Assembly (NCBI GenBank): GCA_900545885.1
Contig: URAF01000007.1
Location: forward strand, 1-64,000
DNA length: 64,000 bases
DNA from: an uncultured Eubacteriales bacterium
Lineage (GTDB): Bacteria; Bacillota; Clostridia; Christensenellales; CAG-917
Reading direction: 5' to 3'
Part shown: positions 53,077 to 61,333 of the stretch, piece after piece
Layout of the letters: every line of letters begins with the position of its first letter
How positions within the stretch are numbered: position 1 is the stretch's first letter
Program-made: the position numbers and the translations under genes
Notes under the pieces: model-generated
What the model was told of the DNA's origin: nothing
The model's database searches: none
The model's input: only the letters and a program-made list of their open reading frames with translations

Positions 53077-53352
53077 CTAAACGCAAACTTCGCCCGTATA
53101 ACTGCCCTGCGACTCTTCCGCTGTTACGTCCGCGCCGTACTCCACGGCTATGGTCACCGTAAGCCGTTGACTGACAATCAGTTTGCAGCCGCCACAACGG
53201 TGAACTATCTGTATTTCTGGTTCTCCGCAACACTGCGTGCGGACTTCGCCCAGTTCCGCATAGGCGTTGATGTCCAGAGGCAACTGAACTTCCGCATTCT
53301 GGGTTATCAGTTTGCTGCACCCGTTTTTACCGTTGCACCCGTGACGACTCAT
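53077..53352 (-). CDS. Small Cys-rich protein, possible SPOCS-like domain
   Basis: 91 residues from MSRHGCNGKNGCSKL. The start has a textbook GAGGAGGT site 6 nt upstream. Cys are at positions 6 and 12, then CCGEP (about 41-45) and CGGC (about 53-56). The stretch QRLTVTIAVEYGADVT is strongly beta. The pattern recalls a single SPOCS/DUF3794-type domain found in spore-coat and related clostridial proteins, a weak match from memory. It lies 63 nt after a lipoprotein gene on the same strand. Confidence 0.6.
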   Translation of the reverse strand: MSRHGCNGKNGCSKLITQNAEVQLPLDINAYAELGEVRTQCCGEPEIQIVHRCGGCKLIVSQRLTVTIAVEYGADVTAEESQGSYTGEVCV

Positions 53353-53415
53353 TCACAACCTCCTCAACCCTGCACGTCGGGCAGAGGTTCGGTTGCCGCA
53401 GCATTTGGTTTTACG

Positions 53416-54231
53416 TCACGCGAATATTCTGTTCAATATGCTGTCGTTGTCCGCAATAAATCCGTATCCGAAAAACACGTCATTGTGCCTGCAATTTGTA
53501 CCGCTTAGTTCATAATAAGCATCTTTTGCGTTTTCCACCGTCGTATAATAAATCTTATAGCTTTCGTACGTGCTTTCTTTTACGGCTTCGAATCCTTGTA
53601 TCGCTCCGACAACAATGAACGCGCTCTCGCTGTTCGGGTCGGGAAAACTCACAAGTTCCGCTCCGTTCAGTTCTCGCAAGGTAAATCCTTCGGAGATAAA
53701 CTGCGATTTTATCGCGTCGTATTTGCTTTGACGTTCGCCGTTCACGATTGCGTCGAGTCTTTCGCGAATTGCCGCCGCCCTATCGTCCGTGGTGTTTGCA
53801 ATTCTTCTGGAATTTGCCACCGTATAATACGTCCATTCGTTTTCATATCGGGTTTTGCTCTCTTTTCCGCTACCGTCCGTGTATATGCCCGTTGTCCCGA
53901 ATCGGTATACAAACTCCGTTTTCACTTTTTTGAAAAACTGCTTGCGCATTGTCGTTATGCGGAATGTGTAGTCAAACTCGAATTCCCACCTGCTCTGAAC
54001 GAGAATTTTGCTGTCCGCTTGAAAATCGGGCACACTCAAAATCTGTTCTTTAATGAAAGAGATGTCGCTTTCGGAAAGGTCGACGGCATAGCCGTCATTG
54101 TAAATGAGTTTTATCGCCGTAATCTGCGAATCGTCTTCAAGTGAAGTCAGACTGTCAAATCCGCACGCAGACAAAGTCATCGCGCCGGCAAGCATACAAA
54201 TCAAACAAACAACCGTAAAAAATTTTTTCAT
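53416..54231 (-). CDS. Putative lipoprotein, unknown function
   Basis: 271 residues with signal peptide and lipobox LSAC (Cys23); GTGAGGAAAT precedes the ATG. The mature part has a short acidic start, then a beta-rich domain with many Tyr/Phe/Arg (for example WEFEFDYTFRITT). The pattern suggests a membrane-facing soluble domain. No family is recognised. It is possibly co-transcribed with the Cys-rich small gene downstream. Confidence 0.75.
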   Translation of the reverse strand: MKKFFTVVCLICMLAGAMTLSACGFDSLTSLEDDSQITAIKLIYNDGYAVDLSESDISFIKEQILSVPDFQADSKILVQSRWEFEFDYTFRITTMRKQFFKKVKTEFVYRFGTTGIYTDGSGKESKTRYENEWTYYTVANSRRIANTTDDRAAAIRERLDAIVNGERQSKYDAIKSQFISEGFTLRELNGAELVSFPDPNSESAFIVVGAIQGFEAVKESTYESYKIYYTTVENAKDAYYELSGTNCRHNDVFFGYGFIADNDSILNRIFA

Positions 54232-54348
54232 ATTTCCTCACCCGCTGCCTCCGACGAAAACCGCCGTGCCCTTTGTTGTTTTATTTTAACATAAATTCAC
54301 CGCCTTGTAAATTTCCGCGTCCGCAAATGATGAGAATACCTTATCGAC

Positions 54349-54365
54349 AAAACAAAAGACACTGC
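54349..54365 (+). repeat. Left copy of a 17-bp direct repeat
   Basis: AAAACAAAAGACACTGC, identical to 56555-56571. It lies at the left edge of an AT-rich block of four unknown membrane-protein genes. Flanking bases differ on both sides, so the match is exactly 17 bp. Confidence 0.75.
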
Positions 54366-54457
54366 ATTCCACAGCAGAGCCCCAGCAAAGTACCGCAACA
54401 TACAAGTGTTATTCTATTGCTTCTAATGGCTTATTTGATTAAAGCACTTTTCTCTTA

Positions 54458-54829
54458 CTATTTCTGATCGTTTTTATTTTCTTTATAAATGTGTTTTTTG
54501 TTTATAATCTGTATAATTCTAAATGTAAATGCAACAATGAAAAACCACACCCATCCAACGACTATCATTATCCATAGATAGTTGTAATTTTCGTTTGGCA
54601 CTGCCGATGCTATTCCGATATAAATCGGTTCATCCAATAGCATTGACAAAAACCATATCAAATAACATTTTTGAGGTTTTTTCGTGCCTTCCCAATTCGG
54701 AAACAGTTTAATAAGCCCTTTGTTGTATATCCACATCATCCATACGCCGTATGAAATAACTATTTCGAATAAACATAAACACCCCGCATAAATCAGTATG
54801 ATTTCTATATCGTTCATTTTACTCAACAT
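54458..54829 (-). CDS. Unknown membrane protein with WxGTKKP motif
   Basis: 123 residues from the ATG at 54829 (AGGT site), overlapping the preceding gene by 11 nt. Three to four predicted helices are joined by short loops. The cytoplasmic-side motif NWEGTKKP recurs as TWKGTKKP in the adjacent upstream gene, so the two are paralogues. The Lys/Asn-rich tail and low GC differ from the surrounding chromosome. It is the last gene of the AT-rich block. Confidence 0.65.
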   Translation of the reverse strand: MLSKMNDIEIILIYAGCLCLFEIVISYGVWMMWIYNKGLIKLFPNWEGTKKPQKCYLIWFLSMLLDEPIYIGIASAVPNENYNYLWIMIVVGWVWFFIVAFTFRIIQIINKKHIYKENKNDQK

Positions 54830-55250
54830 ATTTACCTGTATTTTTCTCCTTATCCGTTGTTTGTGACGTATCTACCTGATCGTCAAAATTCACATCTTTC
54901 ATTTGTTTCCTTTTTCGTCTATCCAACAACCACAGCACAAACGCAATAATCAAATATACCGATAATTCTACTAAAATCATAAGTTCCAATAATCGGAAAA
55001 GCATGATTATTTCCTCAACGCTTGTACAATACTGCGCCAATACAACATAAGCAGGTATATGCCAAAGCCAAAAAATGCTGCAACATACAAACCAGACAAT
55101 AGGTTTTTTGGTGCCCTTCCAAGTTTGATATCTCCTATACAAGGCTCCTTTTTTTATTGCAACTATATATAATTCTATTACTGCACCCAACGAAAGCAAT
55201 ATTACTACTACTAAGAATGCAATAAATGCGGACTTAGTATCTGCGTCCAT
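54819..55250 (-). CDS. Unknown membrane protein with WxGTKKP motif (paralogue)
   Basis: 143 residues with a weak ribosome site. Four predicted helices (about 8-30, 50-72, 80-100, 90-112 in part) are followed by an Arg/Lys and then Asp/Thr-rich tail. The motif RRYQTWKGTKKPIVWF matches NWEGTKKP in the following gene at the same place in the topology, which points to tandem duplication and divergence. No family is recognised. Confidence 0.65.
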   Translation of the reverse strand: MDADTKSAFIAFLVVVILLSLGAVIELYIVAIKKGALYRRYQTWKGTKKPIVWFVCCSIFWLWHIPAYVVLAQYCTSVEEIIMLFRLLELMILVELSVYLIIAFVLWLLDRRKRKQMKDVNFDDQVDTSQTTDKEKNTGKYVE

Positions 55251-55278
55251 CGTGTTATTCCATTAATTAATAGTGAAT

Positions 55279-55848
55279 TTAAATTTCAAAACCGATTTTT
55301 CCTTGCTTTGCAACCAACTCCTCTGCCGACGGCAAAACGACATCGTTTCCCACGCTCGCCATGCGCTTCTTGAATTCATTGATAATCTTGATTTTTTGTC
55401 GTTTTGAAAAGTACATTGCAAATATCCTTTTGCGTGAGCCGTCTTTGCAAGTTATTTCGAAATACGGTTTAAGCACCGAAGTAGACGGCATAATAGAATC
55501 AATGCGGTGATCTAAAGAATTGTTTTTGCTTAAAATCAGCTTTATATCTGCTATTTCCTCATAAAAAATAACCGTTTTAAACTGTATTCTTTCATTCTTT
55601 CTCTGCCAATCAGACGGAGAAAAACATTTTGTATCATCAAATGTAATATGATGCTTGTCTAATAATGCTATGAAAATTATCGCTGCTAACAAAAACAAAC
55701 ACCCTCCTATAATTTCCATGACCTTGATTTCGCCCGCTTGCACCATTTCCACAATCATTACAATAAAAAGAGCAATAGGCATACTCAATAATGCAATCAG
55801 CAACAAATTCCACCAGATATTTAACTGAATAAAAACTTTCTTTTTCAT
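55279..55848 (-). CDS. Unknown membrane-anchored protein
   Basis: 189 residues. Two N-terminal helices (about 12-34 and 44-62) are followed by a soluble cytoplasmic domain of about 120 residues with short beta strands and many Lys/Ile. The architecture resembles PH-like or YcxB-like membrane proteins of Firmicutes, but I cannot assign it. The ATG overlaps the stop of the preceding gene as ATGA. Confidence 0.65.
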   Translation of the reverse strand: MKKKVFIQLNIWWNLLLIALLSMPIALFIVMIVEMVQAGEIKVMEIIGGCLFLLAAIIFIALLDKHHITFDDTKCFSPSDWQRKNERIQFKTVIFYEEIADIKLILSKNNSLDHRIDSIMPSTSVLKPYFEITCKDGSRKRIFAMYFSKRQKIKIINEFKKRMASVGNDVVLPSAEELVAKQGKIGFEI

Positions 55849-56312
55849 TTTCTACTTATTTTGTTCTCAAACAACTTTTCAAAATCTTGAAGTGATCCTT
55901 CTATAATTAAATTTTTTTGGCAAATAATACAATTGTTTATGTCGGAATAAATTATGTAATAACAATCCCCCTCATCTAACACTTTCTTTATTTTATTAAG
56001 TGGCTTATAGAAAGGTTTAGACCACAATGGAGACATGACTTTAATTGCTGTCTCATCTATTATTATATGGTACTCCCAATGAAAACTAACCTTTTGTCTG
56101 CAACTTAATTTCAGCAGTAATATCACCACGATAAGCAATCCCGATAACACTATCCACTCTGTTATATCCCAATTTAATAAAAACCACAATATACCAGATA
56201 TGATAATTAAAATTATAGAGCATACAGCAAAAAGTTGAAAAGAATGTCGTTCTCGCCTTTTCAATGTTTTAGCCTGTATTTCATCGGAAACTACTCCTGA
56301 AAAAACTATCAA
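55845..56312 (-). CDS. Unknown membrane protein, YcxB-like C-terminus
   Basis: 155 residues with a TTG start at 56312 after a good AAGGAG site. Two central helices (about 28-48 and 52-70) are followed by a cytoplasmic domain whose last part (DEGDCYYIIYSDINNCIICQ) has the strand pattern of YcxB-like proteins, a weak resemblance. It is the first gene of a four-gene AT-rich operon with overlapping starts. Confidence 0.65.
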   Translation of the reverse strand: MIVFSGVVSDEIQAKTLKRRERHSFQLFAVCSIILIIISGILWFLLNWDITEWIVLSGLLIVVILLLKLSCRQKVSFHWEYHIIIDETAIKVMSPLWSKPFYKPLNKIKKVLDEGDCYYIIYSDINNCIICQKNLIIEGSLQDFEKLFENKISRK

Positions 56313-56552
56313 TTTTATCTCCTTCTTTAAATATTTAGTATTTTATCAATTAACCAACGCGAAGTCGCTGCAAAAGTGCTAACAAATAAATCGATAAGCT
56401 CCACGCAACTATACGTTAATTCTATGTCACCCCCCATCTTCTAAAATCCAAATTCATGAATAATACTAGAATAAATATTATATCTTGTCAATGGATTAAT
56501 AGAATTAAATTTATAATCACTAAATCACGTAAAAACTTCACGGCACTATATT
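56313..56552. other. AT-rich gene-free interval, 240 bp
   Basis: Upstream of the four-gene AT-rich block, so it should contain its promoter. Several AT-rich stretches could be -10 boxes, but no pair stands out. Confidence 0.3.
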
Positions 56553-56586
56553 AAAAAACAAAAGACACTGCTGATTGCAGTGTCTT
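56553..56586 (-). terminator. Terminator of tRNA-Arg
   Basis: A perfect 10-bp stem AAGACACTGC (56562-56571) with GCAGTGTCTT (56577-56586), followed on the minus strand by TTGTTTTTT. Its outer arm and T-run are exactly the 17-bp repeat also found at 54349-54365. Confidence 0.9.
56555..56571 (+). repeat. Right copy of the 17-bp direct repeat
   Basis: Identical to 54349-54365, 2.2 kb apart, and embedded in the tRNA-Arg terminator. This is a typical site for element insertion. Confidence 0.75.
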
Positions 56587-56588
56587 CG

Positions 56589-56665
56589 TGGCGTAGCATG
56601 AGGGATTCGAACCCCCGACCTTCTGGTCCGTAGCCAGACGCTCTATCCAGCTGGGCTAATGCTAC
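56589..56665 (-). tRNA. tRNA-Arg(ACG)
   Basis: 77 nt with encoded CCA. The acceptor stem is GTAGCAT/ATGCTAC. The anticodon stem TCTGG/CCAGA holds loop CTACGGA, anticodon ACG, whose A34 would be converted to inosine to read CGU, CGC and CGA. The T arm GGGGGTTCGAATCCCTC is standard. Confidence 0.95.
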
Positions 56666-56682
56666 TTGTAAAAGCATTGTCA

Positions 56683-56711
56683 ATTATATTGCCGTGTATC
56701 GGTTTTGTCAA
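56683..56711 (-). promoter_or_regulatory. Promoter of tRNA-Arg (full consensus)
   Basis: On the minus strand TTGACA (56711-56706), a 17-nt spacer and TATAAT (56688-56683): both boxes are perfect, 17 nt before the tRNA 5' end. Confidence 0.9.
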
Positions 56712-56880
56712 CTGGTTTTGCGGTTTTGAAGAAATTGTCCGCCTCCTATTTTCCGCAAAACCGCTCTGCCCCTGCCTTTTTTTCTGCACTTTTATGCCCT
56801 TCCTTCCAATTGCTTTTGCACGAAATTTCCGCCGCCGATTATATCGGGAAAAATTTTCTTTATTTCTTGCCTCATTTCGG

Positions 56881-56909
56881 TTGACTTTGTTTCGGCGTGA
56901 GCATATAAT
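56881..56909 (+). promoter_or_regulatory. Promoter of the rex-adhE-hydrogenase operon
   Basis: TTGACT (56881-56886), a 17-nt spacer and TATAAT (56904-56909). Transcription should start near 56916, giving a leader of about 53 nt. Confidence 0.82.
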
Positions 56910-56915
56910 CCATAT

Positions 56916-56959
56916 CGACACCGAAAGTATCGATATATTTTGTAACGATTTCGGCGTCG
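56916..56959 (+). promoter_or_regulatory. Leader hairpin upstream of rex
   Basis: CGACACCGAAA (56916-56926) pairs with TTTCGGCGTCG (56949-56959) with one mismatch, enclosing a 22-nt loop with the palindrome TATCGATA. The stem starts at the predicted +1 and ends one base before the GGAGG of rex, so it could stabilise the mRNA or affect ribosome access. No T-run follows, so it is not a terminator. Confidence 0.55.
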
Positions 56960-56968
56960 GGAGGTTTT

Positions 56969-57622
56969 ATGGCAGACAACGACAAATCAATATCGCTCGC
57001 CACGTTGCAGCGCATGCCGGGGTATCTGCGTTATCTCAAACAACTCAATTCCGAGGGTACGGAGTACATCTCTTCCGTAGGGCTTGCGGACGCGATGCAG
57101 GAAAACCCCGCCGTTGTCAAAAAAGATTTGTCCATGGCGGTCGTTTCGGAAGGCAAACCGAAAATCGGCTACTACATTCCCGACCTTATCCGCGACATCG
57201 AGAGTTTTATGGGATACGACCACGAAAAAGAGGCAATCCTCGTCGGTGTGGGCAAACTCGGACAGGCGCTTATGGGTTACAGCGGATTTGAAAAGTACGG
57301 GCTCAACATAATCGCGGGATTCGACACGGACAACGCGCTCATCGGCAAAGAAGTACACGGCAAAAAGATACTTCACGTAGCCAAGATGGCAAGCACGGTA
57401 AGAAAACTCGGAATCAAAATCGCGATACTTACTCTGCCCGCGGCACACGCGCAGGTTATGGCGGACATACTTGTCGAAGCGGGAATCCGCGCGATATGGA
57501 ACTTCTCCCCCGTAAGCCTCAACCTTCCCGACAATGTGGCAGTAAAAAACGAAAATATGGCGGCGTCGCTTGCAGTGCTCTCCGCCAGATTGAAAGAAAT
57601 ATTAAGCAAAGAAGACAAATAA
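56969..57622 (+). CDS. rex: Redox-sensing transcriptional repressor Rex
   Basis: 217 residues. A winged-helix DNA-binding domain (about 6-78) is followed by a Rossmann NAD(H) domain with GVGKLG (93-98). Rex senses the NADH/NAD+ ratio and represses fermentation genes until NADH rises. GGGAGG sits 5 nt upstream of the ATG. It is the first gene of an operon that continues with adhE and the hydrogenase genes, so it probably regulates them and itself. A canonical Rex palindrome (TTGTTAA..TTAACAA) was not found near the promoter. Confidence 0.93.
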   Translation: MADNDKSISLATLQRMPGYLRYLKQLNSEGTEYISSVGLADAMQENPAVVKKDLSMAVVSEGKPKIGYYIPDLIRDIESFMGYDHEKEAILVGVGKLGQALMGYSGFEKYGLNIIAGFDTDNALIGKEVHGKKILHVAKMASTVRKLGIKIAILTLPAAHAQVMADILVEAGIRAIWNFSPVSLNLPDNVAVKNENMAASLAVLSARLKEILSKEDK

Positions 57623-57635
57623 ACAGGAGACCGAT

Positions 57636-60245
57636 ATGGAAGAAACCAAAAAATATCAAGTCGTAGACAGCGTAGAAAAACTGGAAGACACCATTGCCAG
57701 AGTGCGCGCGGCACAGAAAAAGTTTGCCGAATACACTCAGGAACAAGTGGACGAGATTTTCTTTGCCGCGGCAACCGCAGCCAACCAGCAGCGTATTCCG
57801 CTTGCAAAAATGGCAGTTGCAGAAACGGGAATGGGCGTGGTTGAAGACAAGGTCATCAAAAACCATTATGCCGCCGAGTACATCTACAACGCGTACCGCC
57901 ACACCAAGACCTGCGGAGTCATCGAAGAGGACAAGTCCTTCGGTATCAAAAAAATCGCAGAGCCTATCGGCGTAATCGGCGCGGTTATTCCTACCACCAA
58001 CCCGACTTCCACCGCGATTTTCAAGACGCTCATCGCCCTGAAAACCAGAAACGGTATCATCATCAGTCCTCACCCCAGAGCCAAGAACTGCACCATCGCC
58101 GCCGCCAAAATCGTTCTCGAAGCGGCAGTCAAAGCGGGTGCTCCCGAAGGCATTATCGACTGGATTGACATTCCTTCTCTCGAAATGACCAACCTCCTCA
58201 TGAAGGAGTCCGACATCATTCTCGCGACGGGCGGTCCCGGAATGGTCAAAGCGGCATACAGCAGCGGCAAACCCGCACTCGGCGTCGGCGCAGGCAACAC
58301 CCCCGCAATCATCGACGACACCGCGGACATTCTGCTCGCCGTCAACAGCATCATTCACAGCAAGACGTTCGACAACGGCATGATTTGCGCGTCCGAACAG
58401 TCCGTCATCGTACTTGACAAGGTCTATGCGAAAGTCAAGAAAGAGTTCGCCGCAAGAGGTTGCTACTTCCTCAAAGAAGACGAAATCGAAAAAGTCCGCA
58501 AGACCATACTCATCAACGGCGCACTCAACGCCAAAATCGTCGGACAGCGTGCCGCTAAAATCGCGGAGTTCGCAGGCGTAACCGTTCCCGCCGAAACCAA
58601 AATCCTCATCGGCGAAGTTACCAGCGTCGACCTGTCCGAAGAATTCGCACACGAGAAACTCTCCCCCGTTCTCGCAATGTACAAAGCCAAGAACTTCGAA
58701 GACGCTCTCGACAAAGCCGAACACCTCATCGCAGACGGCGGTTACGGTCACACGGCGTCCGTCTATCTCGACGCAGTCACCGAAAGAGCCAAAATCGAGG
58801 AATACTCTCACCGCATGAAGACCTGCCGTATACTGGTCAACACTCCCTCTTCTCAGGGCGGTATCGGCGACCTTTACAACTTCAAACTTGCGCCTTCCCT
58901 TACTCTGGGTTGCGGCAGCTGGGGCGGAAACAGCGTCAGCGAAAACGTGGGTGTCAAACACCTCATCAACATCAAAACGGTTGCGGAAAGGAGAGAAAAC
59001 ATGCTTTGGTTCAGAGCACCTCAGAAAGTATATATAAAGAAGGGTTGCTTGCCCGTTGCCCTCGACGAATTGAAAAACGTTATGGGAAAAAAGAAAGCTT
59101 TTATTGTCACGGACAGTTTTTTGTATCATAATGGATATACGAAGACCATCACCGACAAACTCGACGAAATGGGAATCGCGCATACGACGTTCTTCGACGT
59201 TGCCCCCGACCCCACTCTCGCATGTGCGAAAGAAGGCACCGCGGCAATGCGCGCATTCGAACCCGACTGCATCATCGCGGTAGGCGGCGGCTCCGCAATG
59301 GACGCAGGTAAAATCATGTGGGTTATGTACGAACACCCCGAAGTCGACTTCATGGACCTCGCAATGCGCTTCATGGACATCAGAAAGCGTGTTTACACCT
59401 TCCCCAAGATGGGCGAAAAGGCATTCTTCATTGCGGTTCCTACCTCCGCAGGTACGGGTAGCGAAGTGACTCCGTTCGCGGTTATTACTGACGAGAAGTC
59501 CGGCGTCAAATATCCTCTCGCCGACTACGAACTCATGCCCAACATGGCAATCGTCGACGCCGACATGATGATGAACGCACCTAAGGGTCTGACCTCCGCA
59601 AGCGGTATCGACGCCGTAACTCACGACCTCGAAGCCTACGCGTCCATGATGGCAACCGACTACACCGACGGACTTGCTCTGCGCAGTCTGCAAATGATAT
59701 TCAAGTATCTGCCCCGCGCATACGACAACGGTCCCAACGACCCCGAAGCGCGCGAAAAGATGGCAAACGCCGCAACCATGGCAGGTATGGCGTTCGCAAA
59801 CGCGTTCCTCGGCGTCTGCCACTCCATGGCTCACAAACTCGGCGCATTCCATCATCTGCCCCACGGCGTGGCGAACGCGCTCATGATTGACGAAGTCCTG
59901 CGTTTCAACGCCGCGGAAGTTCCCACCAAGATGGGTACCTTCCCGCAGTACGACCATCCGCACACTCTGGCAAGATACGCAGAAGTCGCGGACGCACTCG
60001 GCATCAAAGGCAAGAACGATGCCGAAAAACTCGAAAATCTCATTGCCGCAATCGACGAACTCAAAGCCAAAGTCGGCATCAAGAAGACCATCAAGGATTA
60101 CGGCATCGACGAAAAAGATTTCCTCGACAGACTGGACGAAATGGTTGAACAGGCGTTCGACGACCAGTGCACGGGCGCAAACCCCCGTTATCCGCTGATG
60201 AGCGAAATCAAACAAATGTATCTCAACGCCTATTACGGTAAATAA
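57636..60245 (+). CDS. adhE: Bifunctional acetaldehyde-CoA/alcohol dehydrogenase
   Basis: 869 residues. The N-terminal half is a CoA-acylating aldehyde dehydrogenase with catalytic Cys251 in NGMICASEQ. The C-terminal half is an iron-dependent alcohol dehydrogenase with GGGSAMD and the metal-binding His residues of CHSMAHKLGAFHHLPHG. Together they reduce acetyl-CoA to ethanol and regenerate two NAD+. CAGGAG precedes the ATG. It is 13 nt after rex, which is a common genetic link between the sensor of NADH and its main consumer. Confidence 0.97.
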   Translation: MEETKKYQVVDSVEKLEDTIARVRAAQKKFAEYTQEQVDEIFFAAATAANQQRIPLAKMAVAETGMGVVEDKVIKNHYAAEYIYNAYRHTKTCGVIEEDKSFGIKKIAEPIGVIGAVIPTTNPTSTAIFKTLIALKTRNGIIISPHPRAKNCTIAAAKIVLEAAVKAGAPEGIIDWIDIPSLEMTNLLMKESDIILATGGPGMVKAAYSSGKPALGVGAGNTPAIIDDTADILLAVNSIIHSKTFDNGMICASEQSVIVLDKVYAKVKKEFAARGCYFLKEDEIEKVRKTILINGALNAKIVGQRAAKIAEFAGVTVPAETKILIGEVTSVDLSEEFAHEKLSPVLAMYKAKNFEDALDKAEHLIADGGYGHTASVYLDAVTERAKIEEYSHRMKTCRILVNTPSSQGGIGDLYNFKLAPSLTLGCGSWGGNSVSENVGVKHLINIKTVAERRENMLWFRAPQKVYIKKGCLPVALDELKNVMGKKKAFIVTDSFLYHNGYTKTITDKLDEMGIAHTTFFDVAPDPTLACAKEGTAAMRAFEPDCIIAVGGGSAMDAGKIMWVMYEHPEVDFMDLAMRFMDIRKRVYTFPKMGEKAFFIAVPTSAGTGSEVTPFAVITDEKSGVKYPLADYELMPNMAIVDADMMMNAPKGLTSASGIDAVTHDLEAYASMMATDYTDGLALRSLQMIFKYLPRAYDNGPNDPEAREKMANAATMAGMAFANAFLGVCHSMAHKLGAFHHLPHGVANALMIDEVLRFNAAEVPTKMGTFPQYDHPHTLARYAEVADALGIKGKNDAEKLENLIAAIDELKAKVGIKKTIKDYGIDEKDFLDRLDEMVEQAFDDQCTGANPRYPLMSEIKQMYLNAYYGK

Positions 60246-60255
60246 GGAGGAAGCC

Positions 60256-61008
60256 ATGAATACCGACAAAGTTATTGCCGTACGCAACACGAAGACCGTC
60301 TACCGCGACGGCGACAAAGTTATCAAAGTATTTGACGAGCACTACTCCAAAGCCGACATCCTCAACGAAGCTCTCAATCAGGCGCGCGTAGAGGAAACCG
60401 GTCTCAATATCCCCAAGCTCGAAGAAGTCACGAAGGTCAACGGCAGATGGGCTATCGTCATGGACTACATCAAGGGCAAAACCCTTGCGCAGCTCATGGC
60501 CGAAAACCCCGACAAAATCGACGAATACCTCAACCTGTTTGTCGACTTGCAAATGGAAGTTCATTCCAAGAAAGCTCCTCTGCTCAACAAACTGAAAGAC
60601 AAAATGAACCGCAAGATTTCGCAGGCGGACCTCACTGCGACAATCCGTTACGACCTGCACACCAGACTGGAATCCATGCCCAAACACAACAAGGTCTGTC
60701 ACGGCGACTTCAACCCCAGCAACATCATCATCTCCGACGAGGACGGCACGCCCTACATCATCGACTGGTCGCACGCGACGCAGGGTAACGCGTCCGCCGA
60801 CGTCGCCCGCACTTACCTGCTCTTCTGGCTTGCGGGAGACATCAACCTCGCCGAAAAATACCTCAACCTCTTCTGCCTGAAAAGCGACACCGCAAAACAG
60901 TACGTCCAGAAATGGATACCTATCGTTGCGGCAAGCCAGCTCGTCAAAGGCAAGAAGGAAGAAAGGGAATTCCTGCTGCATTGGGTAGATGTGGTAGATT
61001 ACGAATAA
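60256..61008 (+). CDS. Phosphotransferase-family (APH-fold) kinase
   Basis: 250 residues of the APH/choline-kinase-like fold. A glycine-poor N-lobe with VIKVF is followed by catalytic HGDFNPSN (149-156) and the metal-binding Asp170 in YIIDWSHA. GGAGG precedes the ATG and the gene is 10 nt after adhE. Members phosphorylate small molecules such as sugars, choline, amino alcohols or antibiotics; the substrate is unknown. Its place between adhE and a sensory hydrogenase module is unusual for this family. Confidence 0.82.
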   Translation: MNTDKVIAVRNTKTVYRDGDKVIKVFDEHYSKADILNEALNQARVEETGLNIPKLEEVTKVNGRWAIVMDYIKGKTLAQLMAENPDKIDEYLNLFVDLQMEVHSKKAPLLNKLKDKMNRKISQADLTATIRYDLHTRLESMPKHNKVCHGDFNPSNIIISDEDGTPYIIDWSHATQGNASADVARTYLLFWLAGDINLAEKYLNLFCLKSDTAKQYVQKWIPIVAASQLVKGKKEEREFLLHWVDVVDYE

Positions 61009-61021
61009 AGGGAGAAAAACA

Positions 61022-61270
61022 ATGGTAAAAGTCACGGTCTGTATCGGCAGCTCCTGCCACCTGAAAGGTTCGAGACAAGTAGTCGAAGAACTGCAATATC
61101 TCATCAACAAGAACAATCTGGGCGACAGCGTCGACCTCGGCGGCACTTTCTGTATGGGTAAATGCGGCGCGGACGGCGTGAGCGTCACGGTCGACGACGA
61201 GTATTTCGCCGTCAAACCCGAAAACGTGATGGACTTCTTTACCGACGTCATCGTCAAAAAAATTCAGTAA
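61022..61270 (+). CDS. Small thioredoxin-like [2Fe-2S] protein
   Basis: 82 residues, the C-terminal thioredoxin-like half of NuoE/HydC-type proteins. Cys7 and Cys12 (VCIGSSCHL), Cys44 and Cys48 (FCMGKCGA) are the four cluster ligands with the usual spacing. It probably carries single electrons between a donor and the hydrogenase homologue encoded next. GGGAGAAAAAC precedes the ATG. The N-terminal helical half of full NuoE is missing, but short forms are known. Confidence 0.9.
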   Translation: MVKVTVCIGSSCHLKGSRQVVEELQYLINKNNLGDSVDLGGTFCMGKCGADGVSVTVDDEYFAVKPENVMDFFTDVIVKKIQ

Positions 61271-61279
61271 CATTCGTCG

Positions 61280-61303
61280 CCGCCGCGGAATAATCCGCGG
61301 CGG
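61280..61303 (+). other. GC-rich intercistronic hairpin
   Basis: CCGCCGCGGA (61280-61289), loop ATAA, TCCGCGGCGG (61294-61303): a perfect 10-bp, almost all-GC stem in the 63-nt gap between the [2Fe-2S] gene and the hydrogenase gene. No T-run follows directly. It could be an mRNA-processing or stabilising structure that sets unequal expression. Confidence 0.6.
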
Positions 61304-61333
61304 TAACGGCGTTTTAAGATAACGGAGAGAATT

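Noticed and set aside
57519..60290. A 923-codon open frame on the minus strand opposite adhE
   Set aside because: It is the antisense shadow of a gene with strong codon bias. It has no ribosome site and no recognisable domain, and the plus strand encodes an unmistakable AdhE.
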